Source: Actinomycetes bacterium (GTDB lineage: Bacteria; Actinomycetota; Acidimicrobiia; Acidimicrobiales; Poriferisodalaceae). From it: a stretch of 64,000 nt of DNA. Made by a program: the position numbers and the translations under genes. Below, piece by piece: positions 1-7,340 of the stretch; position 1 is the stretch's first letter; the number at the start of each line of letters is the position of its first letter. Where the stretch lies: the NCBI GenBank assembly GCA_024228575.1, contig JAAETH010000072.1, positions 1 through 64,000 of the forward strand, read 5' to 3'. Under the pieces are notes generated by a model, which worked only from the letters and a program-made list of their open reading frames with translations, was not told the DNA's origin and ran no database searches.

Positions 1-790
1 AGGTTCGCACCGCATCGAGCGATGACAAATCGAGCTGGGCCGGCTCGACCTGGTTTCGGGATTCTCGGGTCAGTTGGCCGGCGGCGAGCTGGGCGGCTGC
101 GAGGGTCCGGGAGGTGATCGTGACACGGGCGCCGAGACGGGCAAGTTGGCTGGCGGTGGCTCTTCCGATGCCTGATGTGCCCCCCGTGATGAGGACGTGT
201 TTGCCGTCGATGTTCCAGGTCGTTGCAGGTCCTCGGTTCGGGGCGGTGATCGCTGCCAAGAGTGTGGTGATTGCGTCGTCGGCGATGGATGCCGGTCGTT
301 CGGGTGCTGCGGCGACCAGCTCCGAGACGCCATTCAGGGTGTGACGCAACAGGGTGGCGGTGGCATCGACGTCGAGGTCGGAGCGGAAGTCGCCAGAAGT
401 GATGCCGCTGGTGAGAATCGAGTGGATCTGGTGTTCGAGTTCGATGTCGAACGCGGATAGCTGGTGATGTTTGTCGGACGGGAAGAAGTGTTGGGCGATG
501 AGAGTGTGGTCCCGACTCGAGATCGAGGCAATGTAGCGGGCGAGTTGCTCGACAGCCCGGGGTGGAGTGGAGACAACGCCGAGGGCTCTTTGCAGGCCGT
601 CGATGGCGTGTTGATCGTGTACGTTCGCCGCGTCGGCCAGGATGCTTGGGATGTCGGGGTAGTGGTTGTAGAGGGTCGCTCTGGCCACGCCGGCAGTCTT
701 GGCGACGGCCACCATGGTGACGCCTGCCAAACCGTGCTGGTCGACGAGGGTGAGGGTGGCGTCGATGATGCGTTCGCGGGTCACGGTCAC
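1..790 (-). CDS. TetR-type regulator fused to a short-chain dehydrogenase (partial, runs off the left edge)
   Basis: The reading frame is open without a stop from a GTG at 790 (or 784) to the left edge, giving 263 visible codons. Residues 1-50 form a TetR helix-turn-helix: RERIIDATLTLVDQHG, then a recognition helix ending VARATLYNHYP. Residues 55-190 look like a TetR ligand-binding domain. At about residue 195 the frame passes directly into IDGKHVLITGGTSGIGRATA, the Rossmann start of a short-chain dehydrogenase with the TGxxxGIG cofactor motif, followed by RVTITSR at the end of beta-2. I checked the frame codon by codon across the junction. The pairing suggests a repressor that senses a substrate of its own oxidoreductase; that is inference. 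An inverted repeat at 840-854 lies just upstream. The SDR catalytic part lies outside the window. Confidence 0.8.
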   Translation of the reverse strand, partial: MTVTRERIIDATLTLVDQHGLAGVTMVAVAKTAGVARATLYNHYPDIPSILADAANVHDQHAIDGLQRALGVVSTPPRAVEQLARYIASISSRDHTLIAQHFFPSDKHHQLSAFDIELEHQIHSILTSGITSGDFRSDLDVDATATLLRHTLNGVSELVAAAPERPASIADDAITTLLAAITAPNRGPATTWNIDGKHVLITGGTSGIGRATASQLARLGARVTITSRTLAAAQLAAGQLTRESRNQVEPAQLDLSSLDAVRT

Positions 791-839
791 GCTGTGTCGT
801 CGGTGTCGGGAGCGAACTTGTCGGGACCGATTACGCCGA

Positions 840-854
840 TGGACATAGTGTCCA
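840..854. promoter_or_regulatory. Inverted repeat, likely TetR operator
   Basis: TGGACATAGTGTCCA is a perfect 6-bp inverted repeat with a 3-bp centre. It lies about 50 bp upstream of the GTG start of the TetR-SDR gene and between that gene and the divergent gene at 960. Size and position fit an autoregulatory TetR operator, but binding is inferred. Confidence 0.55.
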
Positions 855-959
855 ATCTAGCAGACATGATGCCTGTCGCCACCCGGCCGTGGGAGGCTTC
901 GGCTTCGGCGAGCAACCCCGGTTGCATGGTGGTTGTGGCCTTGCGCGAGACTCTTCGGC

Positions 960-1667
960 ATGGCCATCGAACGCTATTTGGAACCTGGCGTTCTGTATGA
1001 ACTCGAGCGAGTCGGGTTCTTGTCCCTGCTTCGGCTGCTGCCGGCGGAGCGACTGACGATCGAGGTCGTGGCGACGCCGGGATGGACGGTGCACGACGTG
1101 CTCGCCCACGTTGTGGGCATCGCGGCCGACCTCAATGCACAGCGGTTTGGTGATGGAGAAGACTTCGACGCGTGGACCGACGAACAGGTCGTCAGCCGCC
1201 GCGATGCCTCACTCGAGGAGCTTGCAGAAGAGTGGGGCCGCGAAGCGCCGGTGTTCGAGAGTGGGCTGAAGCTGTTCGGGTATCAGTTCGGGGCGCATTA
1301 CCTGGGAGACCTTCTACAACATGTCGCGGACGTGAGAGTTGCGCTCGGCCAAGTTGCGGATCGCGACGACGACGCTGTAGCGGTGGCTTTGGACTTCTAC
1401 CTCGAGTCGTTTGTTCAGACGTTGACCGAGGCGGGTGTTGGTGCCGTTGGTGTCGACGTTGGCGACGAGCGGCGGGTGCTCGGCCAGGGCGACGTGATCG
1501 CTTCTGTTCGGTCGTCGCGATACGGGCTCTTTCGCGCCCTCGGTGGCAGGCGTACTCTCGACGAGATCGCCGGCATGGACTGGTCCGGTGACACGGACGT
1601 GGTACTCGGTCTTGTCAGCAGCTACCCGGTTCCGGTGGTGTCGCTCGGCGAGACCACGAACCGCTGA
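960..1667 (+). CDS. DinB/maleylpyruvate isomerase-like protein
   Basis: This 235-residue protein resembles the mycothiol-dependent maleylpyruvate isomerase/DinB superfamily. The N-terminal helix MAIERYLEPGVLYELERVGF is followed by GWTVHDVLAHVVG near residue 40, the usual position of the first metal-binding His, and by GDLLQHVADVRVALG near residue 120, which matches the second His motif of the family. Family members are four-helix-bundle metalloproteins, many of which use mycothiol as thiol cofactor in actinobacteria. ATG 960 was chosen because it begins the conserved helix; an upstream in-frame ATG at 933 adds nine unlikely residues. The gene is divergent from the TetR-SDR gene and could be under the same operator. 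The substrate is unknown. Confidence 0.65.
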   Translation: MAIERYLEPGVLYELERVGFLSLLRLLPAERLTIEVVATPGWTVHDVLAHVVGIAADLNAQRFGDGEDFDAWTDEQVVSRRDASLEELAEEWGREAPVFESGLKLFGYQFGAHYLGDLLQHVADVRVALGQVADRDDDAVAVALDFYLESFVQTLTEAGVGAVGVDVGDERRVLGQGDVIASVRSSRYGLFRALGGRRTLDEIAGMDWSGDTDVVLGLVSSYPVPVVSLGETTNR

Positions 1668-1687
1668 TCGCTGACCGCATCAACTGG

Positions 1688-1717
1688 GGTTGGGTCGACC
1701 GGCATCGGGGTCCAACC
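1688..1717. terminator. Possible bidirectional hairpin between convergent genes
   Basis: GGTTGG at 1688-1693 pairs with CCAACC at 1712-1717, with a further short pairing inside the loop. It lies between the convergent ends of the DinB-like gene (1667) and the cupin gene (1742). There is no clear T-run, so this is weak. Confidence 0.3.
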
Positions 1718-1741
1718 GCGACAGACGAGACGGAGGAATCG

Positions 1742-2110
1742 TCATCCTTCGTTCGATCGGTAGTCGATCGGTTTCGCGGTCGATGGCGCGTTTGTGGCGG
1801 GAAGCACCGCGTAGAAGAACGTCACGCGTTCCTGCGCCTCATAGACGATGTCCGTGTCGCGCGGCACCCAGAGAACGTCACCGGCGGCGGCCTCAAATGT
1901 CTGCTCACCAACTCGCAGCGTGAACAGCCCGTCGAGTACGTAGATGACCTCGTCGTAGGTGATGCGCCAGGGGATCGAGCAATCCTCGAACACACCTATC
2001 CCGGCACCGAGTTGCTCGGAAATCGACACATTGACCAAACCGATGGTCTTCATGCCGTCGATGGGTTCAAGATCGAGGTCCTCCTTGCGGAAGAGTCGGG
2101 TTTCTGACAC
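1742..2110 (-). CDS. Single-domain cupin protein, EutQ-like
   Basis: The 122-residue product is a small cupin. After a short N-terminal part (SETRLFRKEDLDLEPIDG) come DEVIYVLDGLFTLRVGEQ, corresponding to cupin motif 1, and AAAGDVLWVPRDTDIVYEA, corresponding to motif 2, then a C-terminal strand with FFYAVLPA. The layout resembles EutQ-type cupins and other small sugar- or amine-related cupins. Motif 1 lacks the usual HxH pair, so metal binding is doubtful. The start is a GTG at 2110 preceded by a good GGGGA ribosome binding site; an upstream ATG at 2206 would add a low-complexity arginine-rich stretch. The gene converges on the DinB-like gene. Function is unknown. Confidence 0.65.
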   Translation of the reverse strand: MSETRLFRKEDLDLEPIDGMKTIGLVNVSISEQLGAGIGVFEDCSIPWRITYDEVIYVLDGLFTLRVGEQTFEAAAGDVLWVPRDTDIVYEAQERVTFFYAVLPATNAPSTAKPIDYRSNEG

Positions 2111-2343
2111 TGCAATCCCCTTGTTCGTGGCCGGCAGTTCCCTCGAACAACACGTCGGGCCTTCACATCTCCGTCGAGCCCGTGCGCCAGACATCTTGTC
2201 GATCACTGCCGGATCATTCTTTCCAGAAGTGTGTCACTCCCGTGTCATGGCGACCCGGGCACGGTGTTCTGAGGCCAATGGAGTACGCGGAACAGGCTGC
2301 GAACGGAGCGGGAGCCGCCGTGAGGTCGTCGAGCCCGCTTCGT

Positions 2344-2349
2344 TATGCT
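2344..2349 (+). promoter_or_regulatory. -10 box of a leaderless promoter
   Basis: TATGCT is followed by six bases (GGTTGG) and then the ATG at 2356. A -10 box at this distance places the transcription start at or next to the start codon, as in leaderless actinobacterial mRNAs. Confidence 0.6.
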
Positions 2350-2355
2350 GGTTGG

Positions 2356-3216
2356 ATGGCCGACCTCGAGACCTTGTTGGGAGAGGCTCGTCGCAAATCG
2401 GCAGCCGAAACCGACGCCGCCCAGCTGCGGAGCATGCTGAACCGCCTGGATTCCGAGCTCGTCGAGTTGAACGAGGTTCGTCAGCAGGTTTCGCGTCGGG
2501 CCGCAAGGTCCGGTGGCCTGATGGGGCGGTTCCGGCGCGATCGAGGCGACCCACAAGTCGATGAGATGGAGCTGATGCGAGTCGACGCATCGATTGCCGC
2601 CTTGGAGTCGCGGCGGGCATCTGGCCAGCATCGTCTGCGCACTGTCGAACAGGAGGCGCACGGAGCAGAGCTCGCCCGCGCGATGCTCGGCGCCGAGATG
2701 ACTCGGCGCACTTCGGCGTTGGCCGCCGATGACCCCTCGCTGGCGCGCCTTGCCGAGATCGACGAGCGGCGAGAAGGGTTGGTCCAACGTCGCGACCGGG
2801 CAACCTCGATGTCGGCATTGGCGGGGGAACTACTTCTCTGGGTGGACGGAGCGGAGCGCGCCGATGACGGTACCGATGTGTTGTATGTCGAGCTCAACAG
2901 CGCGTCGCGCAAGCGTGAGGAGCTGCAGCGGTTTGTGCGGCCAAACGCATTGATCGCGCGCACAAATCTGAAGGATCGGCTGGAGGGATTTCGCACGCTC
3001 GAGGGACCGAATCAGGACTGTCCACCGCTGGGCGAGATAGCGGCGCTTGTCGTAGACGATCACGTTGCGGACTACGAGGTGTGGCTTCATCGAGTTCGGG
3101 TTGCGTTGAGCGAGGCGCTCGAGTGGGGCGTCGGCAACGAAGAAGCGACACGAGGAGAGCTGACCGAAATCGACAAGGAACGTCTGGCGATACTGACGTC
3201 GACAGACACGAACTGA
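2356..3216 (+). CDS. Coiled-coil protein of unknown function
   Basis: I do not recognise this 286-residue protein. Residues 1-55 (MADLETLLGEARRKSAAETD onward) and 75-150 are Arg/Glu/Leu-rich heptad-type sequence consistent with coiled coils; in between lies a Gly/Arg-rich turn (GGLMGRFRRDRGDPQVDEME). The C-terminal third is more mixed and again charged. There is no signal peptide or membrane segment, so it is probably cytoplasmic. ATG 2356 is chosen because an excellent leaderless -10 box precedes it; the open frame upstream lacks coding character. It stands alone before the UxaA-family pair, separated from it by about 140 bp with a small hairpin. Confidence 0.6.
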   Translation: MADLETLLGEARRKSAAETDAAQLRSMLNRLDSELVELNEVRQQVSRRAARSGGLMGRFRRDRGDPQVDEMELMRVDASIAALESRRASGQHRLRTVEQEAHGAELARAMLGAEMTRRTSALAADDPSLARLAEIDERREGLVQRRDRATSMSALAGELLLWVDGAERADDGTDVLYVELNSASRKREELQRFVRPNALIARTNLKDRLEGFRTLEGPNQDCPPLGEIAALVVDDHVADYEVWLHRVRVALSEALEWGVGNEEATRGELTEIDKERLAILTSTDTN

Positions 3217-3236
3217 TCGAGACCTCGGTTGTTCGT

Positions 3237-3253
3237 CGGCGGGTGATCCGCCG
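3237..3253 (+). terminator. GC-rich hairpin after the coiled-coil gene
   Basis: CGGCGG at 3237-3242 and CCGCCG at 3248-3253 form a 6-bp stem with a 5-base loop about 20 bp after the stop codon. There is no T-run. Confidence 0.35.
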
Positions 3254-3355
3254 GCTGCGAGGGGATCGGGCACGGCACGACCGGAAGTGACCGAGTGCCC
3301 TACGTGACGCGTCGCGGACGTGTGACGGTGGGCGTGATCCCCCAGGAGGTTGGCG

Positions 3356-3679
3356 ATGAAGAAGGGAATCCTGCTGCACGAGGCCGACGACGATGTCGGT
3401 GTGGCAACGATGGACCTGAGAACGGGCGAGGTCATCGAGGCCTTGACCCTCGAAGGCGAACGTGTGACCGAGATAGAACTCGTCGACGACGTGCCTCTCG
3501 CACACAAGGTGGCAATGCAGCCGAAGGAAGCGCACCAGGATGTCGTCGAGTACGGGCGAGCGATCGGATCGTCCACGACGGCGATCGCCAGGGGCGCCCA
3601 CGTCCATACCCACAACCTTCACGGCAAACGATGGAGCGGAAGGTCTCAGATCGTCGAACATCACGGGGATGAATCATGA
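3356..3679 (+). CDS. UxaA-family small subunit with SAF domain (altronate dehydratase or sulfolactate sulfo-lyase type)
   Basis: The 107-residue protein begins MKKGILLHEADDDVGVATMD and contains GAHVHTHNLHGKRW near its C-terminus, the signature of the SAF-type small domain found at the N-terminus of altronate/galactarate dehydratases and as the separate subunit SuyA of (2R)-sulfolactate sulfo-lyase. ATG 3356 is preceded six bases upstream by a perfect AGGAGG (3344-3349), which decides the start. Its stop overlaps the start of the large subunit (ATGA at 3676-3679), so the two are translationally coupled and probably form one enzyme. Whether the substrate is a sugar acid or sulfolactate cannot be told from sequence alone. 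Confidence 0.8.
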   Translation: MKKGILLHEADDDVGVATMDLRTGEVIEALTLEGERVTEIELVDDVPLAHKVAMQPKEAHQDVVEYGRAIGSSTTAIARGAHVHTHNLHGKRWSGRSQIVEHHGDES

Positions 3680-4845
3680 GTGAATACCACGACATCTCGC
3701 TCACGGGCTACCGCCGCGAGAACGGGCGGGTTGGAATCCGCAACTTCGTTCTGCTGATCTCCGTCGACGACATCTCGAACGCGGCTGTTCTCGGTGTGCA
3801 GAACCTCGTTCGGGGCACACTCGCGCTCCCTCATCCGTACGGGCGACTCCAGTTCGGAGCCGACCTCGATCTCACCTTCGACACGCTCATCGGGTACGGC
3901 AAGAACCCCAACGTCGCTGCGGTGGTCGTGATCGGTATCGAGCCGAACTGGACCAACCACATCGTCGAGCAGATCGCCGAGACCGGCAAACCCGTCCGCG
4001 GGTTCAGCATCGAACGCACCGGCGACCTTCAGACCATCGCCGACGCCGCCCGCGTCGCCCAGCAGTTCGTCCAGTACGCGACGGAACTACAGCGGGTTCC
4101 CGTCGAGTGGAACGAGATCCTGGTCTCGACCAAGTGCGGCGAGTCCGACACCACGAGCGGCCTGGCCTCCAACCCGACGGTCGGCCGTGTCTACGACCGC
4201 CTCGAGGAAGGTGGCAGCACCCTGATCTTCGGCGAGACCACCGAGGTCACGGGAGCCGAGGACAAGGTGATGGAGAGGTGCTCCACACCCGAGGTCGCTG
4301 CACAGTTCAAGCAGGCCTTCGACGACTACCAGGACCTCGTTCAATCGCAGGGGGTCAACCTGTTGGGATCCCAGCCCACCGAGGGCAACATCCGCGGCGG
4401 CTTGACCACCATCGAGGAGAAGGCGCTCGGCAACGTCGAGAAGATGGGACGTTGCAGCGTCGTGGGCTACCTCGACCAGGCCGAGGCTCCGGGCGGGCCG
4501 CCAGGCCTGTACTTCATGGACTCCTCCAGCGCCGCGGCCGAGATGGTCACCCTGTGTTGCGCAGGTGGTGCTGTTCTTCACCTGTTCACGACCGGCCAGG
4601 GCAACATCATCGGCAACCCTGTCCTTCCGACGATCAAGATCACGGCGAACCCCCTGACGGTCGAGACGATGTCGGAACACGTCGATGTCGATGTCAGCGG
4701 ATTGCTTCGATTCGAGTACAACCTCGACGGAGCGGCGGATCTCACGATGGAGAACATGGCCCGCACCATCAATGGTCGACTGACCTGCGCCGAGACCCTG
4801 CGTCACGACGAGTTCGTACTGACCAAGCTGTACCGCAGTGCGTGA
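3676..4845 (+). CDS. UxaA-family large subunit (altronate dehydratase or sulfolactate sulfo-lyase type)
   Basis: The 389-residue product starts with GYRRENGRVGIRNFVLLISV, the typical entry of the altronate/galactarate dehydratase large domain (GYxRxdGRvGvRN). Further family features are STKCGESDTTSGLASNPTVG near residue 150, a Gly-rich ETTEVTGAED segment, and CCAGGAVLHLFTTGQGN with NPVLPTIKITANP toward the C-terminus. Family members eliminate water (UxaA, GarD) or sulfite (SuyB) from 2-hydroxy acids with a metal-assisted mechanism. The length, without a fused SAF domain, fits split enzymes such as SuyB. It overlaps its small subunit by four bases and is followed by a LarA-type racemase, so the substrate is probably an alpha-hydroxy acid whose stereochemistry matters. 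Confidence 0.85.
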   Translation: MSEYHDISLTGYRRENGRVGIRNFVLLISVDDISNAAVLGVQNLVRGTLALPHPYGRLQFGADLDLTFDTLIGYGKNPNVAAVVVIGIEPNWTNHIVEQIAETGKPVRGFSIERTGDLQTIADAARVAQQFVQYATELQRVPVEWNEILVSTKCGESDTTSGLASNPTVGRVYDRLEEGGSTLIFGETTEVTGAEDKVMERCSTPEVAAQFKQAFDDYQDLVQSQGVNLLGSQPTEGNIRGGLTTIEEKALGNVEKMGRCSVVGYLDQAEAPGGPPGLYFMDSSSAAAEMVTLCCAGGAVLHLFTTGQGNIIGNPVLPTIKITANPLTVETMSEHVDVDVSGLLRFEYNLDGAADLTMENMARTINGRLTCAETLRHDEFVLTKLYRSA

Positions 4846-4895
4846 ACCCGTGCGGCCTTCGGCCGGCGAAGCCTTTCACCCCCGCCGAGGGTTCG

Positions 4896-4948
4896 GGCGA
4901 AACGTTCCCGAAGGCACGGGATTGTGGAACCATGGCGGAACGTTCGCC
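4896..4948 (+). promoter_or_regulatory. Twin AACGTT operator-like sites before the racemase gene
   Basis: GGCGAAACGTTCC (4896-4908) and GGCGGAACGTTCGCC (4934-4948) share a palindromic AACGTT core. The cores are 38 bp apart and the second ends 23 bp before ATG 4972. The layout resembles paired operators of a LacI-type regulator, but no regulator gene is adjacent. Confidence 0.35.
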
Positions 4949-4971
4949 GTGACCGGAGTCTGAAGAACCAG

Positions 4972-6231
4972 ATGGAGATTTGTGTTCCATACGGGCACTC
5001 GGCCGTGTCAGCCCAGGTGCCCGACGGTCTTCATGTCGACATCGTCGAGCTCCCCGACACGCCGTCGGTTGCCACCCCTCTCGCCGAAGTGCAACGTGCT
5101 GTGGGTCAACCGGTCGGCGACTTCGACTGGGCGCGACACGAGCGGGTGTCGTCGGTCGCGATAGCGATCAATGACAAGACCCGGCCCGTGCCTCACCAGC
5201 ACCTGCTGCCACCGCTTCTCGATCGGCTGGCCCATCTGCGGATACCCGACGATGCGATCACGTTCTACATCGCGGTGGGCGGACATCCGCCGATGACCCC
5301 CGACGAATACCCGGCCGTCATCCCGCCCGAGATCCTCGATCGGTTCGAGGTCGTGTCACATGACGCTGAATGTGACGCCGATCTCGTCTTCCTCGGTGAC
5401 ACCACGGCCGGGACGCCGGTCTGGGCCAACAGAGCCTATGTCGAGGCCGATCTCAAGATTGTTGTCGGCACGATCGAACCCCACCAGTTCGTCGGCTTCT
5501 CAGGTGGTGTAAAAAGCGCGGCCATCGGTTTGGCCGGGCTGGCGACGATCACCGCCAACCACACCTTGATGACACATCCCGATTCTCAGATCGGCACCTA
5601 CACGACGAACCCGGCGCGCAGCGACGTCGAGGAGATCGGCGAGCTCATCGGTGTCGACGTCGCCCTGAACGCGATTCTCGATCAGGGACGCGAGATCGTG
5701 CGGGCGGTTGTTGGCGCTCCGGTTGCCGTGATGGAACAGGGTACTCCGCTGGCCCGCGAGCTCTGCCAGGTAGCGGTCGGACACGACTACGGACTGGTCG
5801 TCACCTCGCCGGGGGGTCACCCGAAGGACATCGACGTCTACCAGTCACAAAAGGCTGTGGCGTCGGCCGCTCGGATCGTCCGCCCCGGCGGGACGATCAT
5901 CTTGGTCGCGTCCTGCCCCGACGGTGCCGGCAGCGACCACTACGAGCGGTGGGTGTCGCAAAGACACTCACGCCAGGAGGTAGTCGATGTGTTTGCGAAC
6001 GAGGGTTTCCACATCGGCCCTCACAAGGCCTACCAGATCGCCCGCGACACCGAGTGGGCAACCCTGATCGTTTGCTCCGACATGTCGGACGAGACGGCGC
6101 GCCGACTGTTGCTGGATCCGGCCGACGATCTCCAGGCTGCGCTCGATCGGGCCCTTGCCCGTCTCGAACCGGGGGAACCCATTGCGGTCCTGCCCCATGC
6201 CGCAACAACAATTCCGTACCTCAACACCTGA
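4972..6231 (+). CDS. Nickel-pincer-dependent racemase, LarA family
   Basis: The 419-residue protein is a LarA-family (DUF2088) enzyme. His105 in AVGGHPPMT, His171 and Lys181 in EPHQFVGFSGGVK, and His197 in ANH reproduce, with a constant offset of three residues, the catalytic and nickel-binding positions I recall for lactate racemase LarA of Lactobacillus plantarum (His108, His174, Lys184, His200). Lys184 there carries the covalent Ni-pincer cofactor. The family racemizes or epimerizes various alpha-hydroxy acids, not only lactate. The cofactor genes larB, larC and larE are not in this window. Position after a UxaA/SuyAB-type pair suggests it supplies the enantiomer that the lyase accepts. 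ATG 4972 begins the conserved MEICVPYG strand. Confidence 0.85.
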   Translation: MEICVPYGHSAVSAQVPDGLHVDIVELPDTPSVATPLAEVQRAVGQPVGDFDWARHERVSSVAIAINDKTRPVPHQHLLPPLLDRLAHLRIPDDAITFYIAVGGHPPMTPDEYPAVIPPEILDRFEVVSHDAECDADLVFLGDTTAGTPVWANRAYVEADLKIVVGTIEPHQFVGFSGGVKSAAIGLAGLATITANHTLMTHPDSQIGTYTTNPARSDVEEIGELIGVDVALNAILDQGREIVRAVVGAPVAVMEQGTPLARELCQVAVGHDYGLVVTSPGGHPKDIDVYQSQKAVASAARIVRPGGTIILVASCPDGAGSDHYERWVSQRHSRQEVVDVFANEGFHIGPHKAYQIARDTEWATLIVCSDMSDETARRLLLDPADDLQAALDRALARLEPGEPIAVLPHAATTIPYLNT

Positions 6232-6275
6232 AGCGGCGGCGGTGCTGGACGGCAGAGGTTTGGCGAACATCGAGT

Positions 6276-6296
6276 AGCCGAGATTCTCGGGCGGCT
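6276..6296 (+). terminator. Possible hairpin after the racemase gene
   Basis: AGCCG (6276-6280) can pair with CGGCT (6292-6296), and CCGAG with CTCGG inside it, about 45 bp after the stop codon. There is no T-run; tentative. Confidence 0.25.
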
Positions 6297-6413
6297 TCTG
6301 TCGGCCGATCGTTTGGAGATGAATCCGGCTGACAACCGTGTTGTCGGCAAGGGGCCTTGCGGCCCGAGAGCGTGTGTGTCAACTGGTGACCGGACGATTT
6401 GTTGCGGTCGGCC

Positions 6414-6419
6414 TAGGCT
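6414..6419 (+). promoter_or_regulatory. -10 box of a probably leaderless promoter
   Basis: TAGGCT is followed by seven bases (CGGAGGC) and ATG 6427. The spacer also contains GGAGG, so the gene could be read with or without a leader. Confidence 0.55.
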
Positions 6420-6426
6420 CGGAGGC

Positions 6427-7173
6427 ATGCAACTCCGGGTACTGGCGCTGATCGTCGTCTTCGTGTTCGCTTCGGCGTGCAGTGCTGACTCCGACGGCGA
6501 CGGATCTGTGGACTCCGACGGGTCCGATGTACCTGCCCAAGCGCTCGAGGCCTCAGCCGACGTGCTGATAGCGACGGCAGCCGACGCCATCGCCGAAGTC
6601 ACGAGTGTTCACTTCGCCCTCGATCGCACCGGCGCCGCGGTCCACATCGATACTGCCGACCTCATCGCGCTCGAAGCGGTCGAGGGACGCTGGGTGGCTC
6701 CAGAGAGTGCCGACGCTCTGATGACCGTACGCATCAACGACGCCATCAACACCAAACTAGGAGCGGTGGCGATAGGTGAAGACGTGTGGCTGTCGAACCC
6801 GATCACCGGCACATTCGAACCCCTGCCCGATGGCTACAACGTCGATCCGACCGAGTTCTTCGATCCCGTCGGGGGATGGCGCCCCCTGTTGCTGGCGATG
6901 ACCGATGTCGAGTACGTCGGGGAAGATACCCGTGCGGGCGGTACGTACCATCTTCGAGGCATGGCCCAGGCCGACCACGTCGAGTACGTCACCGCACGGC
7001 TGGTGCGCAACCAGGACCTGATCATCGATATGTGGGTGGAAACCGACACAGCCCTGATTCGAAGCGTCGAGTTCTCGAACGACCACGCGGGCGGCACCAC
7101 CGATTGGAGTCTCGAACTCGACCAGTACGACGAAGAGATGACCGTCGAAGTCCCCGAAGACATCAGGGGCTGA
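6427..7173 (+). CDS. LppX/LprG-like lipoprotein
   Basis: The 248-residue product starts with a lipoprotein signal peptide (MQLRVLALIVVFVFASAC, lipobox ending at Cys18) and an acidic Ser/Asp linker. The mature part has the LppX_LprAFG family pattern: an N-terminal helix (LIATAADAIAEVTSVHFALD), then alternating strands including LEAVEGRWVAPESADALMTV and GEDVWLSNPITGTFEPLPDG, and TYHLRGMAQADHVEYVT. Mycobacterial LprG carries triacylated lipids in a hydrophobic cavity and works with the MFS transporter P55 encoded next to it. Here too an MFS gene follows 168 bp downstream in the same direction, which supports the assignment. It should be anchored on the outer face of the membrane. Confidence 0.8.
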   Translation: MQLRVLALIVVFVFASACSADSDGDGSVDSDGSDVPAQALEASADVLIATAADAIAEVTSVHFALDRTGAAVHIDTADLIALEAVEGRWVAPESADALMTVRINDAINTKLGAVAIGEDVWLSNPITGTFEPLPDGYNVDPTEFFDPVGGWRPLLLAMTDVEYVGEDTRAGGTYHLRGMAQADHVEYVTARLVRNQDLIIDMWVETDTALIRSVEFSNDHAGGTTDWSLELDQYDEEMTVEVPEDIRG

Positions 7174-7340
7174 CTTGTCGTTGGGGAGCCGCGCGAACAG
7201 CGGAGTGCGTAAGCGACAGCCAGGTCGGGGGCGGGGCCCGAACCCCCCGGTGAGCCCAGCGAACCGCGAGTGGGCAATGGTCCCTGACGCCCGTTCAGCG
7301 CTTCTATCCGCCGGGCCCTTGAGATCGCGTCGAGTGCCAA

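Noticed and set aside
7174-7340. Possible tRNA or structured RNA in the GC-rich gap before the MFS gene
   Set aside because: No cloverleaf arms or T-loop consensus could be drawn; it is an ordinary GC-rich spacer.
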